Below the pieces are notes generated by a model that saw nothing but the letters and a program-made list of their open reading frames with translations, was not told where the DNA came from and did not search any database. From positions 1 to 64,000 of the forward strand of contig NZ_FOEN01000004.1 of assembly GCF_900110675.1 (NCBI RefSeq): DNA of 64,000 nt. The letters run 5' to 3'. Position numbers and translations under genes: made by a program. Below, in pieces: positions 8,448 to 17,717 of the stretch (positions within the stretch are counted from its first letter, which is position 1; every line of letters starts with the position of its first letter). This stretch comes from Ignavigranum ruoffiae. GTDB taxonomy: Bacteria; Bacillota; Bacilli; Lactobacillales; Aerococcaceae.

Positions 8448-9104
8448 ATGAATCAATATATAAAAAAGCCACATAAAATTACAAATCGAAGTTTTGAAAT
8501 TATTCATGAAGAAATTTCTCAAATTAATCCAGAATATAAATTTTCATCTCCCCTACAAGAGGATATCATCGTTCGTGCCATTCATACTACAGCAGATTTT
8601 GATTATATGAATAACCTTGTATTTAATAAAAATGCTGAGCATATTATTCAAAAAGTTATCCAGAATGGAGGACATCTAATTACTGATACAAATATGGCTT
8701 TAGCTGGCATAAATAAAAAAATTCTCGATCAATTTTCTTGTAGCTATCACTGTTTCGTAAATGATACAAGAGCTTTTAAATTGGCTAAGCAAGAAGGTAT
8801 TACTCGATCTATGGCTGCGATTACTTTGGCCAGTCAATTAAAAGGGCCGAAAGTCTATATAGTGGGAAATGCTCCCACTGCAATCTATCAATTATTAGAA
8901 TCAGTAGAAGCTGAGAAGATAGATATTGAAGCTGTAGTGGGTGTACCTGTAGGCTTTGTTGGTGCAGCAGAATCAAAATTAAAATTACATCATTCAAACA
9001 TTCCAAGCATAGTCGCACTTGGTAGAAAAGGTGGAAGCAATCTAGCTGCGGCTATTATTAATGCAATTCAATATAATATTCAAGGCATTATTCATCAAGG
9101 ATAG
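8448..9104 (+). CDS. cbiC: Precorrin-8X/cobalt-precorrin-8 methylmutase CbiC
   Basis: Moves the C-11 methyl group to C-12, converting cobalt-precorrin-8 to cobyrinate. The 218 residues show the family signature, including the catalytic histidine in IVRAIHTTADFDY, the segment GGHLITDTNMALAGI and the late VGVPVGFVGAAESK and ALGRKGGSNLAAA motifs. The ATG at 8448 is chosen because GGAGGG lies 4 bases upstream; an in-frame TTG at 8430 falls inside cbiB. Immediately follows cbiB. Confidence 0.94.
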   Translation: MNQYIKKPHKITNRSFEIIHEEISQINPEYKFSSPLQEDIIVRAIHTTADFDYMNNLVFNKNAEHIIQKVIQNGGHLITDTNMALAGINKKILDQFSCSYHCFVNDTRAFKLAKQEGITRSMAAITLASQLKGPKVYIVGNAPTAIYQLLESVEAEKIDIEAVVGVPVGFVGAAESKLKLHHSNIPSIVALGRKGGSNLAAAIINAIQYNIQGIIHQG

Positions 9105-9112
9105 GTGAAAAG

Positions 9113-10234
9113 ATGGAGGAATATATTTCATATAATGGTAAAAAACTTAGAAAAGGCTATACTACTGGAAGTTGTGCGACGGCAGCAACGATAGCGGCAG
9201 TAAAAATGTTAATAGAACAAAAAAGAATTGATCAAGTAAAATTGATACCACCAGCAGGGGTAGAATTAATAATACCTATATATAATTGCTTGTTCAATTC
9301 TTCTCAAGCATCATGTTCAGTCATAAAAGATGGAGGAGATGATGCAGATGCAACTCATGGAATGCATATTTATTCAACTGTTACTTGGAATAATAACAGC
9401 GAAATAGAAATCATTGGGGGTGAGGGAGTGGGGGTTGTAACTCAGGAAGGTTTAGCTATTCCGGTAGGAGAAGCCGCAATTAATCCTGTACCTCGTCAGA
9501 TGATAAGTTCAGAAGTGCAAAAGCTATTACCTAAAGATGTTGGTTTGACTATTGAAATATCTGCTCCGGGTGGTGAAGATGTGGCTAGAGGTACGATGAA
9601 TCCCCGACTAGGAATTATGGGTGGAATTTCCATTTTGGGAACGACGGGAATTGTTACGCCAATGTCAGAAGAGGGTTGGAAACAATCTATTACTATAGAA
9701 ATGGAACAAAAAAAGAAAATAGGTTTTAATAAAATTATTTTAACACCTGGAAATTATGGTGAGGAATTTATCATTGAAAAAACAAAATTGAATAAAGATT
9801 ATATGGTTCAAATGAGTAATTTTGTCGGCTATGTACTATTAGAAGCTATGCGATTAGAATTTGAAGAGATTTTGTTAGTAGGACATTTGGGAAAATTTAT
9901 TAAAATCGCCGGTGGCATTTTTTCAACTCATAGTAAAGATGCAGATGCAAGAAATGAAATTATGATTGCTAATTTAGCATTAATGGGGGCACCTTTATCC
10001 TTATTAGAGGAAGTTGATAAATCTTTAACAACTGAAAAACAAGCTGAATTAATTATAAAAGCAGGTTATGAACAAGTCTATCAAAGAATCGTTCAAAAAA
10101 TTAAAAGCAGGATTTTAAAATTATATCAGTTTCGAGCTCCTCATATTAAAGTCGAAGTAATAACTTTTTTAACTCAAAATGAAATTATTGTTAGCACAAG
10201 ATCATTGGAGGAGTTGGAAAAATTATGGCAATGA
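9113..10234 (+). CDS. cbiD: Cobalt-precorrin-5B C1-methyltransferase CbiD
   Basis: SAM-dependent methylation at C-1 during ring contraction of the anaerobic pathway. The 373 residues carry the diagnostic N-terminal KLRKGYTTGSCATAAT motif, KDGGDDADATHG, and NPRLGIMGGISILGTTGIV in the centre. Length is typical. It ends 10 bases inside cbiE, a common cbiD-cbiE overlap that implies coupled translation. CbiD is a marker of the oxygen-independent pathway. Confidence 0.95.
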   Translation: MEEYISYNGKKLRKGYTTGSCATAATIAAVKMLIEQKRIDQVKLIPPAGVELIIPIYNCLFNSSQASCSVIKDGGDDADATHGMHIYSTVTWNNNSEIEIIGGEGVGVVTQEGLAIPVGEAAINPVPRQMISSEVQKLLPKDVGLTIEISAPGGEDVARGTMNPRLGIMGGISILGTTGIVTPMSEEGWKQSITIEMEQKKKIGFNKIILTPGNYGEEFIIEKTKLNKDYMVQMSNFVGYVLLEAMRLEFEEILLVGHLGKFIKIAGGIFSTHSKDADARNEIMIANLALMGAPLSLLEEVDKSLTTEKQAELIIKAGYEQVYQRIVQKIKSRILKLYQFRAPHIKVEVITFLTQNEIIVSTRSLEELEKLWQ

Positions 10235-10839
10235 TACATGTCTTTGGGATTGGACCCGGTTCAACGGAAATGATTATAAAGCAATTCGACAATATAATTC
10301 AATCTTCAGATGTAGTTATAGGGAGTCGCAGACAATTACAGGTTATTCCAAAAAAATTTTCTGGCAAAAAAATCATTCTACCAAAACTCAATCAACTATT
10401 GACAATATTAAAAGATTTTCTGGCGAAAGATAAGACAATTGTAATTTTGGCATCTGGAGATCCGTTGTTTTTTGGAATTGGAAGCTATATGATAAATCAG
10501 TTTGGGACAGATAAAGTTTACATTTATCCAGGAATAAGCTCTGTTCAATATCTATTTAATAAAATTGGTCTATCTATGAATGATTGTTATCTTACTAGTA
10601 GTCATGGACGGATTGTGGATTTTGGAACTTTAGTGACTCAGAAAAAGATAGGAATGGTAACAGATGAGAATAATGGACCATATGAAGTGGCTCAAGGACT
10701 GCTTAAACAAGGATTAACTGAAGCAACAGTTTATATAGGAGAAAATCTATCCTATGAGAACGAGAAAATTACAAAATTTAGATTGGAAGAAGTTCCAGAT
10801 AAAGAATACCAAATGAATGTGGTGGTTATAACACGATGA
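10225..10839 (+). CDS. cbiE: Cobalt-precorrin-7 C5-methyltransferase CbiE
   Basis: A 204-residue SAM-dependent tetrapyrrole methylase. It begins HVFGIGPGSTEMI (the glycine-rich SAM loop) and has the second motif ILASGDPLFFGIGSYM near residue 75. It methylates C-5 and acts together with CbiT; in many organisms the two are fused as CobL, here they are separate genes that overlap by 4 bases. The exact start (ATG at 10225 or 10231) is uncertain; both lie within the end of cbiD. Confidence 0.93.
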   Translation: MAMIHVFGIGPGSTEMIIKQFDNIIQSSDVVIGSRRQLQVIPKKFSGKKIILPKLNQLLTILKDFLAKDKTIVILASGDPLFFGIGSYMINQFGTDKVYIYPGISSVQYLFNKIGLSMNDCYLTSSHGRIVDFGTLVTQKKIGMVTDENNGPYEVAQGLLKQGLTEATVYIGENLSYENEKITKFRLEEVPDKEYQMNVVVITR

Positions 10840-11408
10840 AAGATAGTGAATTTCTAAGAGATAGGGTTCCTATGACAAAAGAAGCGATTAGAGCAATATC
10901 AATTGATAAATTAGAGGTCCATAAAGCTAAACGATTTCTTGATATAGGAGCAGGAACCGGGAGTATTAGTCTTCAGATAGCCTCTATGTATCCCGATATT
11001 GAGGTTATTGCGATTGAAAACAAACTATTGGCAAGTCAATTAATTCAGAAAAATTGTGAACATTTAAAAATAAATAACGTGAAAATAATTCAAGAAAAGG
11101 CGCCCATCAATAAACCACTTGGAAAATTTCAAGCCATATTTATCGGTGGAAATGGAGGGAATTTATCAGAAATTATTGAATGGATAGATGAGTTAATGGA
11201 TGTTAATAGTAATTTGGTTTTAAATTTCATCCTTCAAGAGCATGCTCTGGAAGCAGAATATTTACTAAAAGAAAAGGGATGGAAAGAAGTTGAAATGATT
11301 TCTGTTTCAGTTTCTGATTGGACACAACTTGGGTCTGGTCATTATTTTAAACCACAAAATACTACACTTATTCTAAGTGCTAAAAAAGGAGAGAACAATG
11401 AAAAATAA
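10836..11408 (+). CDS. cbiT: Cobalt-precorrin-6B C15-methyltransferase (decarboxylating) CbiT
   Basis: A 190-residue Rossmann-fold methyltransferase that methylates C-15 and removes the acetate carboxyl at C-12. Seen motifs are [13 protein letters not shown] at the N-terminus, typical of CbiT, and the SAM-binding [15 protein letters not shown], followed by an acidic motif IEVIAIENK. It overlaps cbiE by 4 bases and its end overlaps the start of cbiF by 11 bases. Confidence 0.93.
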   Translation: MKDSEFLRDRVPMTKEAIRAISIDKLEVHKAKRFLDIGAGTGSISLQIASMYPDIEVIAIENKLLASQLIQKNCEHLKINNVKIIQEKAPINKPLGKFQAIFIGGNGGNLSEIIEWIDELMDVNSNLVLNFILQEHALEAEYLLKEKGWKEVEMISVSVSDWTQLGSGHYFKPQNTTLILSAKKGENNEK

Positions 11409-12153
11409 GGTGACTTTTGTTGGAGCAGGCCCTGGAGATGTCGAGTTAATTACTCTAAAAGGATACAAAACACTTCAAAATGCAGATATGGTAATTTATG
11501 CAGGTTCTTTAATTAATACTAAATTATTGAAATATTGTAAAGAAACTTGTGAATTACATAATAGTGCTACCTTAGAACTAGGAGAAATTATTAATTTAAT
11601 GAAAAGAGGTATTGAATCGGGATATTCTGTAGTAAGGCTTCAAACTGGGGATTTCTCATTATATGGATCAATACGGGAACAAATAGAAGAATTGAAAAAA
11701 ATTAATATTGATTTCGAGGCAATACCTGGAGTGAGTTCTTTCTTAGGTGCTGCATCTGCAGTGGGCACAGAGTTTACCGTTCCAGAGGTTTCTCAAAGTT
11801 TAATTATTACACGGATGGCAGGACGTACACCAGTTCCTTTAAAGGAATCACTCAGATCTTTTGCACAACATCAAACATCTATGGTTATCTTTTTATCTAT
11901 TCAAGGAATAAAGGACGTTGTATCAGAGCTATTAGCAGGTGGTTACTCAGATAAGACTCCAGTGGTAGTAATTTATAAGGCAACCTGGCCAGATGAAAAA
12001 ATAGTAAAAGGAAACTTAAGCAACATTGCAGAAAAGGTAATAGAAGCTGACATAACTAAGACGGCACTCATTATGGTAGGAGATTTTTTGGGAGAGACAT
12101 ATTACTATTCTAAACTCTATGATAGTGAGTTCAGCCATGAATATCGCCAATAA
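11398..12153 (+). CDS. cbiF: Cobalt-precorrin-4 C11-methyltransferase CbiF
   Basis: A 251-residue tetrapyrrole methylase that methylates C-11. It has [17 protein letters not shown] at the N-terminus, VIYAGSLIN, and the second glycine-rich motif [15 protein letters not shown]. The start is the ATG at 11398 with AAAGGAGAG at optimal distance; an in-frame upstream TTG at 11377 would cover that site. Sits in the tightly overlapped cbiD-E-T-F-G-H-J block. Confidence 0.94.
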   Translation: MKNKVTFVGAGPGDVELITLKGYKTLQNADMVIYAGSLINTKLLKYCKETCELHNSATLELGEIINLMKRGIESGYSVVRLQTGDFSLYGSIREQIEELKKINIDFEAIPGVSSFLGAASAVGTEFTVPEVSQSLIITRMAGRTPVPLKESLRSFAQHQTSMVIFLSIQGIKDVVSELLAGGYSDKTPVVVIYKATWPDEKIVKGNLSNIAEKVIEADITKTALIMVGDFLGETYYYSKLYDSEFSHEYRQ

Positions 12154-13270
12154 TATTCAAAAAAAGTATTCAAGATATTCTCATCCTAATGTAGCTTTGG
12201 TGTCTATTACCAGAGATGGTCAGATTTTATCGGAAAAAATTAAAAAAAGAGTATTTCCTCAAGCAATTATATATACGAAATATACTAATCACTTAAACAC
12301 GAAAGAAGAGCCTTTAATTGAAGATAGTGCTATTAAAACAATTCAATACCTGATGCAAAATAAGACAGATTTAATCATTACTATTATGGCTTCAGGAATT
12401 ACTGTAAGAGCTATTGCTCCCTGTCTACGGGATAAAACTATTGATCCTGCAATCATCGTCATAGATGATCAGGGCCACTTTGTTATTTCGCTGCTGAGTG
12501 GTCATTTAGGTAATGCGAATAATTGGGCTAAAGAAATTGCAATTAAAATTGATTCAACCCCTGTTATTACAACAGCTACAGATTCAAAAGAAAGAGTAGG
12601 TGTCGATGAATTAGCAAAGTATGTTCATGGTTACTATACAAATTTTAAAGAACAGACTCGCTTATTTAATCAATTAATTGCAGAAGATAATAATATTGCA
12701 TTAATTAATGAAGCAGAAGTTCCATTACCAGAACAGCTAGGAAAAATAAAAAATATTGATAAGCAGATTTGGATGTTAAATCCTGAAAGCTATCAAGGAA
12801 CGATTGTTATTAGTGATAAGTTTGAGGAAATATTTTATCAACAATTCAATCAAAGAGTTTCAACCCCTATACTCCAGTTGATACCACGTCAATATGTTAT
12901 AGGAGTAGGTTGTCGCAAAGACATAGAATTCCCAAAATTATTAGAAAACTTTAAAAAGTTTATGCAGGACCAAGATTTAAGCATCTACGCTGTTAATAAA
13001 ATTGTGAGCATTGATATTAAAAAGAATGAATTATCAATTCAGAAATTAGCCCAAAAACTAGGTGTTGAATTTGAAACATATTCAAAAGAAGAATTAATAA
13101 AATATGAAAATTTATATCCTGGATCTTCATTTGTTAAGAAAAAGGTAGGTGTTTCAAACGTAGCTCAAACTGCGGCACATCATGCTACTAATTCCAAAGT
13201 TTTGTCTCAACGATATGCATATGATGGATCCACTTTTGCTATTGCTAAAAAAATCAAGGGAGATGAATAA
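12137..13270 (+). CDS. cbiG: Cobalt-precorrin-5A hydrolase CbiG
   Basis: Opens the delta-lactone of cobalt-precorrin-5A and releases acetaldehyde, a step specific to the anaerobic pathway. The 377 residues include the central CbiG motifs [16 protein letters not shown] and [14 protein letters not shown] and the C-terminal domain with [17 protein letters not shown] and [15 protein letters not shown]. The start could be 12119 or 12137; 12137 is preferred because GTGAG precedes it at a fair distance. Either way the gene overlaps the end of cbiF. Confidence 0.9.
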   Translation: MNIANNIQKKYSRYSHPNVALVSITRDGQILSEKIKKRVFPQAIIYTKYTNHLNTKEEPLIEDSAIKTIQYLMQNKTDLIITIMASGITVRAIAPCLRDKTIDPAIIVIDDQGHFVISLLSGHLGNANNWAKEIAIKIDSTPVITTATDSKERVGVDELAKYVHGYYTNFKEQTRLFNQLIAEDNNIALINEAEVPLPEQLGKIKNIDKQIWMLNPESYQGTIVISDKFEEIFYQQFNQRVSTPILQLIPRQYVIGVGCRKDIEFPKLLENFKKFMQDQDLSIYAVNKIVSIDIKKNELSIQKLAQKLGVEFETYSKEELIKYENLYPGSSFVKKKVGVSNVAQTAAHHATNSKVLSQRYAYDGSTFAIAKKIKGDE

Positions 13271-13996
13271 ATGTTATATATAGTCGGATTAGGACCCGGA
13301 TCAGCTGAATTAATGTCCCCTATGGCCCAAAATGCATTAGAAAATGTAGATGTTATTGTAGGATATACTACTTATATAAAATTAGTGAAAGAATATATTA
13401 AAGATAAAGAAGTTGTTAATACCGGAATGAAAAGAGAAATAGATCGGTGCAAAAAAGCGATAGAATTAGCAGAAAATGGCCAAGATGTTGCTGTTATTTC
13501 AAGTGGAGATTCCGGAATATATGGAATGGCAGGATTAATTATGGAAATTCTTGCTAGCCAAAATAGTAATCTAAAAATTAAAGTTGTTCCAGGGATTACT
13601 GCAAGTATTGGTGGAGCAGCATTATTAGGAGCGCCACTAATGAATGATTTTTGTCATATTAGTCTTAGTGATTTAATGACACCATGGGAAATCATCGATA
13701 AAAGACTGAATGCAGCTGCTCAAGGAGATTTTGTTATCTGTTTATATAATCCTAAAAGTAAAGGAAGACCGAATCATCTAAAGAAAGCTTTAGATATTAT
13801 TTCTACTTATAAAGGCGAAGAAACTATTGTTGGTATTGCTAAAGATATTGGGCGAAAAAAAGAGAAAGTAATTGTAACGACTATTAAAGATTTAGATGAT
13901 TCAATCGTAGATATGACTACAACTGTTATTGTCGGAAATAAATTTACCAAAGTTTATAATGGGATGATGTATACCCCTAGAGGATACAATTTATGA
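13271..13996 (+). CDS. cbiH: Cobalt-factor III/precorrin-3B C17-methyltransferase CbiH
   Basis: A 241-residue tetrapyrrole methylase that methylates C-17 and drives ring contraction. Motifs are YIVGLGPGSAELMSPMA at the N-terminus, AVISSGDSGIYGMAG near residue 75, and FVICLYNPKSKGRP typical of CbiH/CobJ. It begins directly after the stop of cbiG and overlaps cbiJ by 4 bases. Confidence 0.94.
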   Translation: MLYIVGLGPGSAELMSPMAQNALENVDVIVGYTTYIKLVKEYIKDKEVVNTGMKREIDRCKKAIELAENGQDVAVISSGDSGIYGMAGLIMEILASQNSNLKIKVVPGITASIGGAALLGAPLMNDFCHISLSDLMTPWEIIDKRLNAAAQGDFVICLYNPKSKGRPNHLKKALDIISTYKGEETIVGIAKDIGRKKEKVIVTTIKDLDDSIVDMTTTVIVGNKFTKVYNGMMYTPRGYNL

Positions 13997-14760
13997 TTCT
14001 ATTGTTTGGTGGAACATCTGATAGTCTTAAAATTATGGAAGAGTTAAAAAAAAATAAATATCAAACTCTACTTTCAGTGGCAACGGATTATGGGAAACGA
14101 TTTTCTAAAGCATTTGAGCCAAATGTCGTTCAAAAACGTATGAATCTGATTGAGATGGTGGATTTTATTGATAAGCATAATATTGATTTAATAATTGATG
14201 CCTCTCATCCTTTTGCTGATTTAGTATCAAGAAATGCAATGCAGGCAGCGATTGATAAAAATATTAAATATATTCGTTATGAAAGGCCCTCTGTAATCTT
14301 GCCAAATTATGTGGAGTGCGTTAAATCAACTGAGGAAGCTTCTCAAATTGCCTTGTCGAGTCTTACACAGCAAGGAATAATCTATCTAACGACAGGTAGC
14401 AAAACGTTGAAAGAATTTATTTATAGAATTCCTAAGGATAGATTATGTGTGAGAGTTTTACCTACTGGTGAAGTTCTACAAGAATGTGAAAAATTAGGAT
14501 TAGAAGCACACCAAGTTCATGCGATTAAAGGACCATTTTCATTGGAATTGAATAAAGAGTTATATCGTAAAGTGAAGACTGAAGTAATGATAACCAAAGA
14601 AAGTGGGAAAATCGGTGGAACTGATGTGAAAATAAAAGCTGCTCACGAACTAGGAATAAAGGTAATATCGATAGGGCGACCAATTCTCAGATATCCATTA
14701 AAATTTGGAGATATAAAAGAACTAATAGATTTTCTCAAAAGTGGAAAGTCAGGTGAATAG
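13993..14760 (+). CDS. cbiJ: Cobalt-precorrin-6A reductase CbiJ
   Basis: NAD(P)H-dependent reduction of the macrocycle of cobalt-precorrin-6A. The 255 residues begin ILLFGGTSDSLKIMEEL (dinucleotide-binding loop) and carry the family motif DLIIDASHPFADLVS and later TTGSKTLKEF. Length and overlap with cbiH are typical. It is followed within two bases by the cobA-hemD fusion gene. Confidence 0.92.
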   Translation: MILLFGGTSDSLKIMEELKKNKYQTLLSVATDYGKRFSKAFEPNVVQKRMNLIEMVDFIDKHNIDLIIDASHPFADLVSRNAMQAAIDKNIKYIRYERPSVILPNYVECVKSTEEASQIALSSLTQQGIIYLTTGSKTLKEFIYRIPKDRLCVRVLPTGEVLQECEKLGLEAHQVHAIKGPFSLELNKELYRKVKTEVMITKESGKIGGTDVKIKAAHELGIKVISIGRPILRYPLKFGDIKELIDFLKSGKSGE

Positions 14761-14761
14761 A

Positions 14762-16216
14762 ATGAATACTAATAAAGTCTATATTGTAGGTGCTGGCACA
14801 GGAAGAATTGAAAATCTAACTGTTAAAGCAAAAAATTTAATTGAAAAAGCAGATATAATTTTCTACGACAGATTGATAAATGACAATTTGCTAATGTTAA
14901 CAAAATCAGATTGTAAAAAAGTGTATGTAGGAAAAAATCCTAATGGCAAAGCAACCAGTCAGGATACAATTATTAATCAATTAATTGATGCGGTCCAACA
15001 CTTTCCAGTTGTATTACGTTTGAAAAGTGGTGATCCTTACATTTTCGGTAGGGGTGGAGAAGAAGCCAAGATACTTTATGATAAAAATATTCCTTTTGAA
15101 GTCGTTCCCGGGATAAGTTCTTCAATGGGAGGGCTGACCTATGCGGGTATTCCTATCACTTATCGAGATATTGCTTTAGATTTTCATGTGTTTACCGGAC
15201 ATGCGAAGGACGGAGAAGCAAAGCATGATTGGAAATCCATTAGTCAACTCAAAGGTACTTTAGTATTTATGATGGGAGTCAAGCATCTCAAGAATATTAC
15301 AGAATCATTGATTAAAAATGGTAAAGATCCTCAAACACCTGTTGCTATAATTGAATGGGCTAGCCGTAGTCATCAAAAACTTATCATAGGGGATTTGAAA
15401 TCTATCTATGTTAAAGCTTTGAAGGCCCAAATTCAGCCTCCATCTTTAATAATTGTTGGGAAAGTTGTTAACTTTAATGATTCGCTAAATTATTTCATGA
15501 GAAAGCCTTTGTTTGGTTTTAAGATCGCTATTCCTCAGTCGCAATCTAGAGTATTGTTACCATTACTCGAAGATTATGGAGCTGAAGTGATAATGTTCTC
15601 TTCTCCAATTAAAAGGATAAAGACGATCAATTTATCAGAAAGAGCTTTATCTTCAACCTTATATTTTTTAGATATAAGTTCAGTAGATTCTTTTATAAAC
15701 TGGATGATTGAAGAGAAAAAAGATTGGCGACAGTTGGCTTCTCTTAAAATCGTTTCCGTTGGGAATCATACATATCATCGTTTCAAAGAAATAGGAATTC
15801 AACCCAATGAAAATATTGAGAATCTAATTTCGTTGCAGAAAAAGAAAATGAATGGAAAAGAAATTTATTTGGCAAGTGAAGAGACCAGCCAACAATTACA
15901 ATATATTATTAAAAGCTTTAATATGAATAATGTCATTATTACTAGTCAAGAAGAGTTCAATATTGCTGAAAATTCTCCTGCGATAAGAGAAGTAGATGCG
16001 GTAATTTATTCTAATACTAAGGCTGTCAGAAGTATGCTTCGATATGAAGAGTATGTTGATTATAAGACTATTCCTTCATACTGTTTAGGAAATCAAAGCA
16101 AAAAAATGTTGGAAGATTTAGAATTTAAAACTATTTATATGTCTGAAGAAGGAACCTATGAGAGTCTAATGGAATTATTAATTTCACAAGTACCTTCTGA
16201 ATATGAGGAGGATTAA
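14762..16216 (+). CDS. cobA: Uroporphyrinogen-III C-methyltransferase fused to a HemD-like domain
   Basis: A 484-residue bifunctional protein. Residues 1-245 are a SUMT/CobA domain that makes precorrin-2 from uroporphyrinogen III, with YIVGAGTGRIENLTVKA, LRLKSGDPYIFGRGGEEA and VVPGISSSMGGLTYAGIPIT. Residues about 250-480 look like a divergent uroporphyrinogen-III synthase (HemD) domain starting KPLFGFKIAIPQ. CobA-HemD fusions are common in Firmicutes, but a second stand-alone HemD-like gene exists at 22481. Start at ATG 14762 with AGGTG 6 bases upstream; an earlier in-frame GTG lies inside cbiJ. Confidence 0.92.
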   Translation: MNTNKVYIVGAGTGRIENLTVKAKNLIEKADIIFYDRLINDNLLMLTKSDCKKVYVGKNPNGKATSQDTIINQLIDAVQHFPVVLRLKSGDPYIFGRGGEEAKILYDKNIPFEVVPGISSSMGGLTYAGIPITYRDIALDFHVFTGHAKDGEAKHDWKSISQLKGTLVFMMGVKHLKNITESLIKNGKDPQTPVAIIEWASRSHQKLIIGDLKSIYVKALKAQIQPPSLIIVGKVVNFNDSLNYFMRKPLFGFKIAIPQSQSRVLLPLLEDYGAEVIMFSSPIKRIKTINLSERALSSTLYFLDISSVDSFINWMIEEKKDWRQLASLKIVSVGNHTYHRFKEIGIQPNENIENLISLQKKKMNGKEIYLASEETSQQLQYIIKSFNMNNVIITSQEEFNIAENSPAIREVDAVIYSNTKAVRSMLRYEEYVDYKTIPSYCLGNQSKKMLEDLEFKTIYMSEEGTYESLMELLISQVPSEYEED

Positions 16217-16219
16217 TTG

Positions 16220-17014
16220 ATGAAGAAAGCGATTATTTTGACTAGTTTTGGGTCTACTCATCAAGATACTAGAAAAAAGACCATAGAGGTTTTAGCAGAA
16301 GAAATAAGAGATTTGTATCCAGATTATGAACTTAGACAAACTTTCACCTCAAAAATTGTTCGACAAAAAGTGTTGTCAAGAGAAAATATTAAAGTCAACA
16401 GTTTAAAGGAAGAGCTTGATTTATTAATCAATGAAGGCGTTAGTGAAGTGGTTATTCAATCTACTCACATAATTCCTGGTTCTGAATTTCATAAAATAGA
16501 TATGCAAACAAAAAAAGCAAGAAAAACAGGTTTAAAAATAAAAGTGGGGCAACCTTTGTTGAGTAGTCCTGAAGATTATAGAGAAGTTGTTAACTATTTA
16601 AAAGAAAATTTTACGCCAAAATCAGAAAATGAAATTACTTTATTTATGGCTCATGGGACATCGCATGCTAGCTTTACTTCTTATGTAGCGTTGGCGTATA
16701 TGCTCAATAATTCACCTTTATATATGGCTTGTGTAGAATCCTATCCTGAATTAAATGATATAATTCCAGATTTAAAAGAAAAACAGATAAAAAAAATTAA
16801 TTTAAGACCTTTTATGTTTGTAGCTGGAGATCATGCGAAAAATGATATGGCAGGTGAAAACCCTGATTCTTGGAAAATTCAGTTACAAAATTCTGGTTTT
16901 GAAGTACAGACATATATAGAAGGTCTAGGGGAATATAAAAAAATTCGTCAAATTTTATTAAATCATTTAGAAAAATCAATGAAATATGAAAGTCGGTGTC
17001 GTCATGGTAGGTAA
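16220..17014 (+). CDS. cbiK: Anaerobic sirohydrochlorin cobaltochelatase CbiK
   Basis: Inserts cobalt into sirohydrochlorin, committing the ring to B12. The 264 residues begin KKAIILTSFGSTH and keep the three metal-site residues of CbiK: the histidine in FMAHGTSHASF, the glutamate in ACVESYPELND and the histidine in FVAGDHAKNDMAGE. No signal peptide, so cytoplasmic. The ATG at 16220 is preferred over an in-frame TTG at 16217 because GAGGAGG lies 8 bases before it. Presence of CbiK and not CobNST confirms early cobalt insertion. Confidence 0.95.
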   Translation: MKKAIILTSFGSTHQDTRKKTIEVLAEEIRDLYPDYELRQTFTSKIVRQKVLSRENIKVNSLKEELDLLINEGVSEVVIQSTHIIPGSEFHKIDMQTKKARKTGLKIKVGQPLLSSPEDYREVVNYLKENFTPKSENEITLFMAHGTSHASFTSYVALAYMLNNSPLYMACVESYPELNDIIPDLKEKQIKKINLRPFMFVAGDHAKNDMAGENPDSWKIQLQNSGFEVQTYIEGLGEYKKIRQILLNHLEKSMKYESRCRHGR

Positions 17015-17717
17015 ACTCTTTGCAATTGGCGTTGGTCCTGGAGATCCAAAATTACTGACAATAAAAGCTACAGAAGCCTTTCAATCTATTCAAGTAATAT
17101 TTTCGCCTCAAGCAAACGCTGGAAAAAGATCTTTAGCTTTAGATATCGCTAAAGATTATCTACCTGAATCAATACGTATTGAAACTAGATATTTTCCAAT
17201 GATTACAGACTATATTCAAAAGGTTAAACAATGGGAACAAGTTACTATTGAAATAGAAGAGGAATTAAATAAAGGAAACAATGTTGGTTTTCTTACTTTA
17301 GGTGACCCTAACACTTATAGTACATTTTCTTATATACTTTCACGGATTAATTCTAAGTTTGAGATTGAAATTATCCCAGGAGTAACTTCTTTTGCTCAAT
17401 TGGCAAGTATTCGCTCAGTTCCTCTTGTTTTAGATGACGAATCTTTGTGTGTTATATCAGGAACAGCTTCTAAATTAAAGATAAAAATGGCTCTAGAAAT
17501 GTTTGATAATATTGTGATTATGAAAGTTAAACGTCACCTAAAAAAAATATTACCACTGATTCAGAGTCTAGATTTAAGTAGTACTTCTTATCTAATTAGC
17601 AATGCCGGAATGACTGATGAAAAGATTTATGAAGATCTTAATGGACTAACTGGTAAAGAAGATCTCTCATATTTTTCTACGTTGATAGTCCAACGCCGAA
17701 ATGAGGGGAAAAAATGA
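17004..17717 (+). CDS. cbiL: Cobalt-factor II C20-methyltransferase CbiL
   Basis: A 237-residue tetrapyrrole methylase that methylates C-20 of cobalt-factor II. Motifs: GKLFAIGVGPGDPKLLTIKA at the N-terminus, VGFLTLGDPNTYSTFSY near residue 100 and EIIPGVTSFAQLAS. The start is taken as the ATG at 17004 because family members begin just before the GKL..GVGPGDP motif; an in-frame ATG at 16986 is the alternative, without a better ribosome site. It overlaps both neighbours. Confidence 0.92.
   Translation: MVGKLFAIGVGPGDPKLLTIKATEAFQSIQVIFSPQANAGKRSLALDIAKDYLPESIRIETRYFPMITDYIQKVKQWEQVTIEIEEELNKGNNVGFLTLGDPNTYSTFSYILSRINSKFEIEIIPGVTSFAQLASIRSVPLVLDDESLCVISGTASKLKIKMALEMFDNIVIMKVKRHLKKILPLIQSLDLSSTSYLISNAGMTDEKIYEDLNGLTGKEDLSYFSTLIVQRRNEGKK

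Noticed and set aside
10179-10433. 84-codon frame over the cbiD-cbiE junction
   Set aside because: Overlaps the well-supported cbiD and cbiE genes in another frame.
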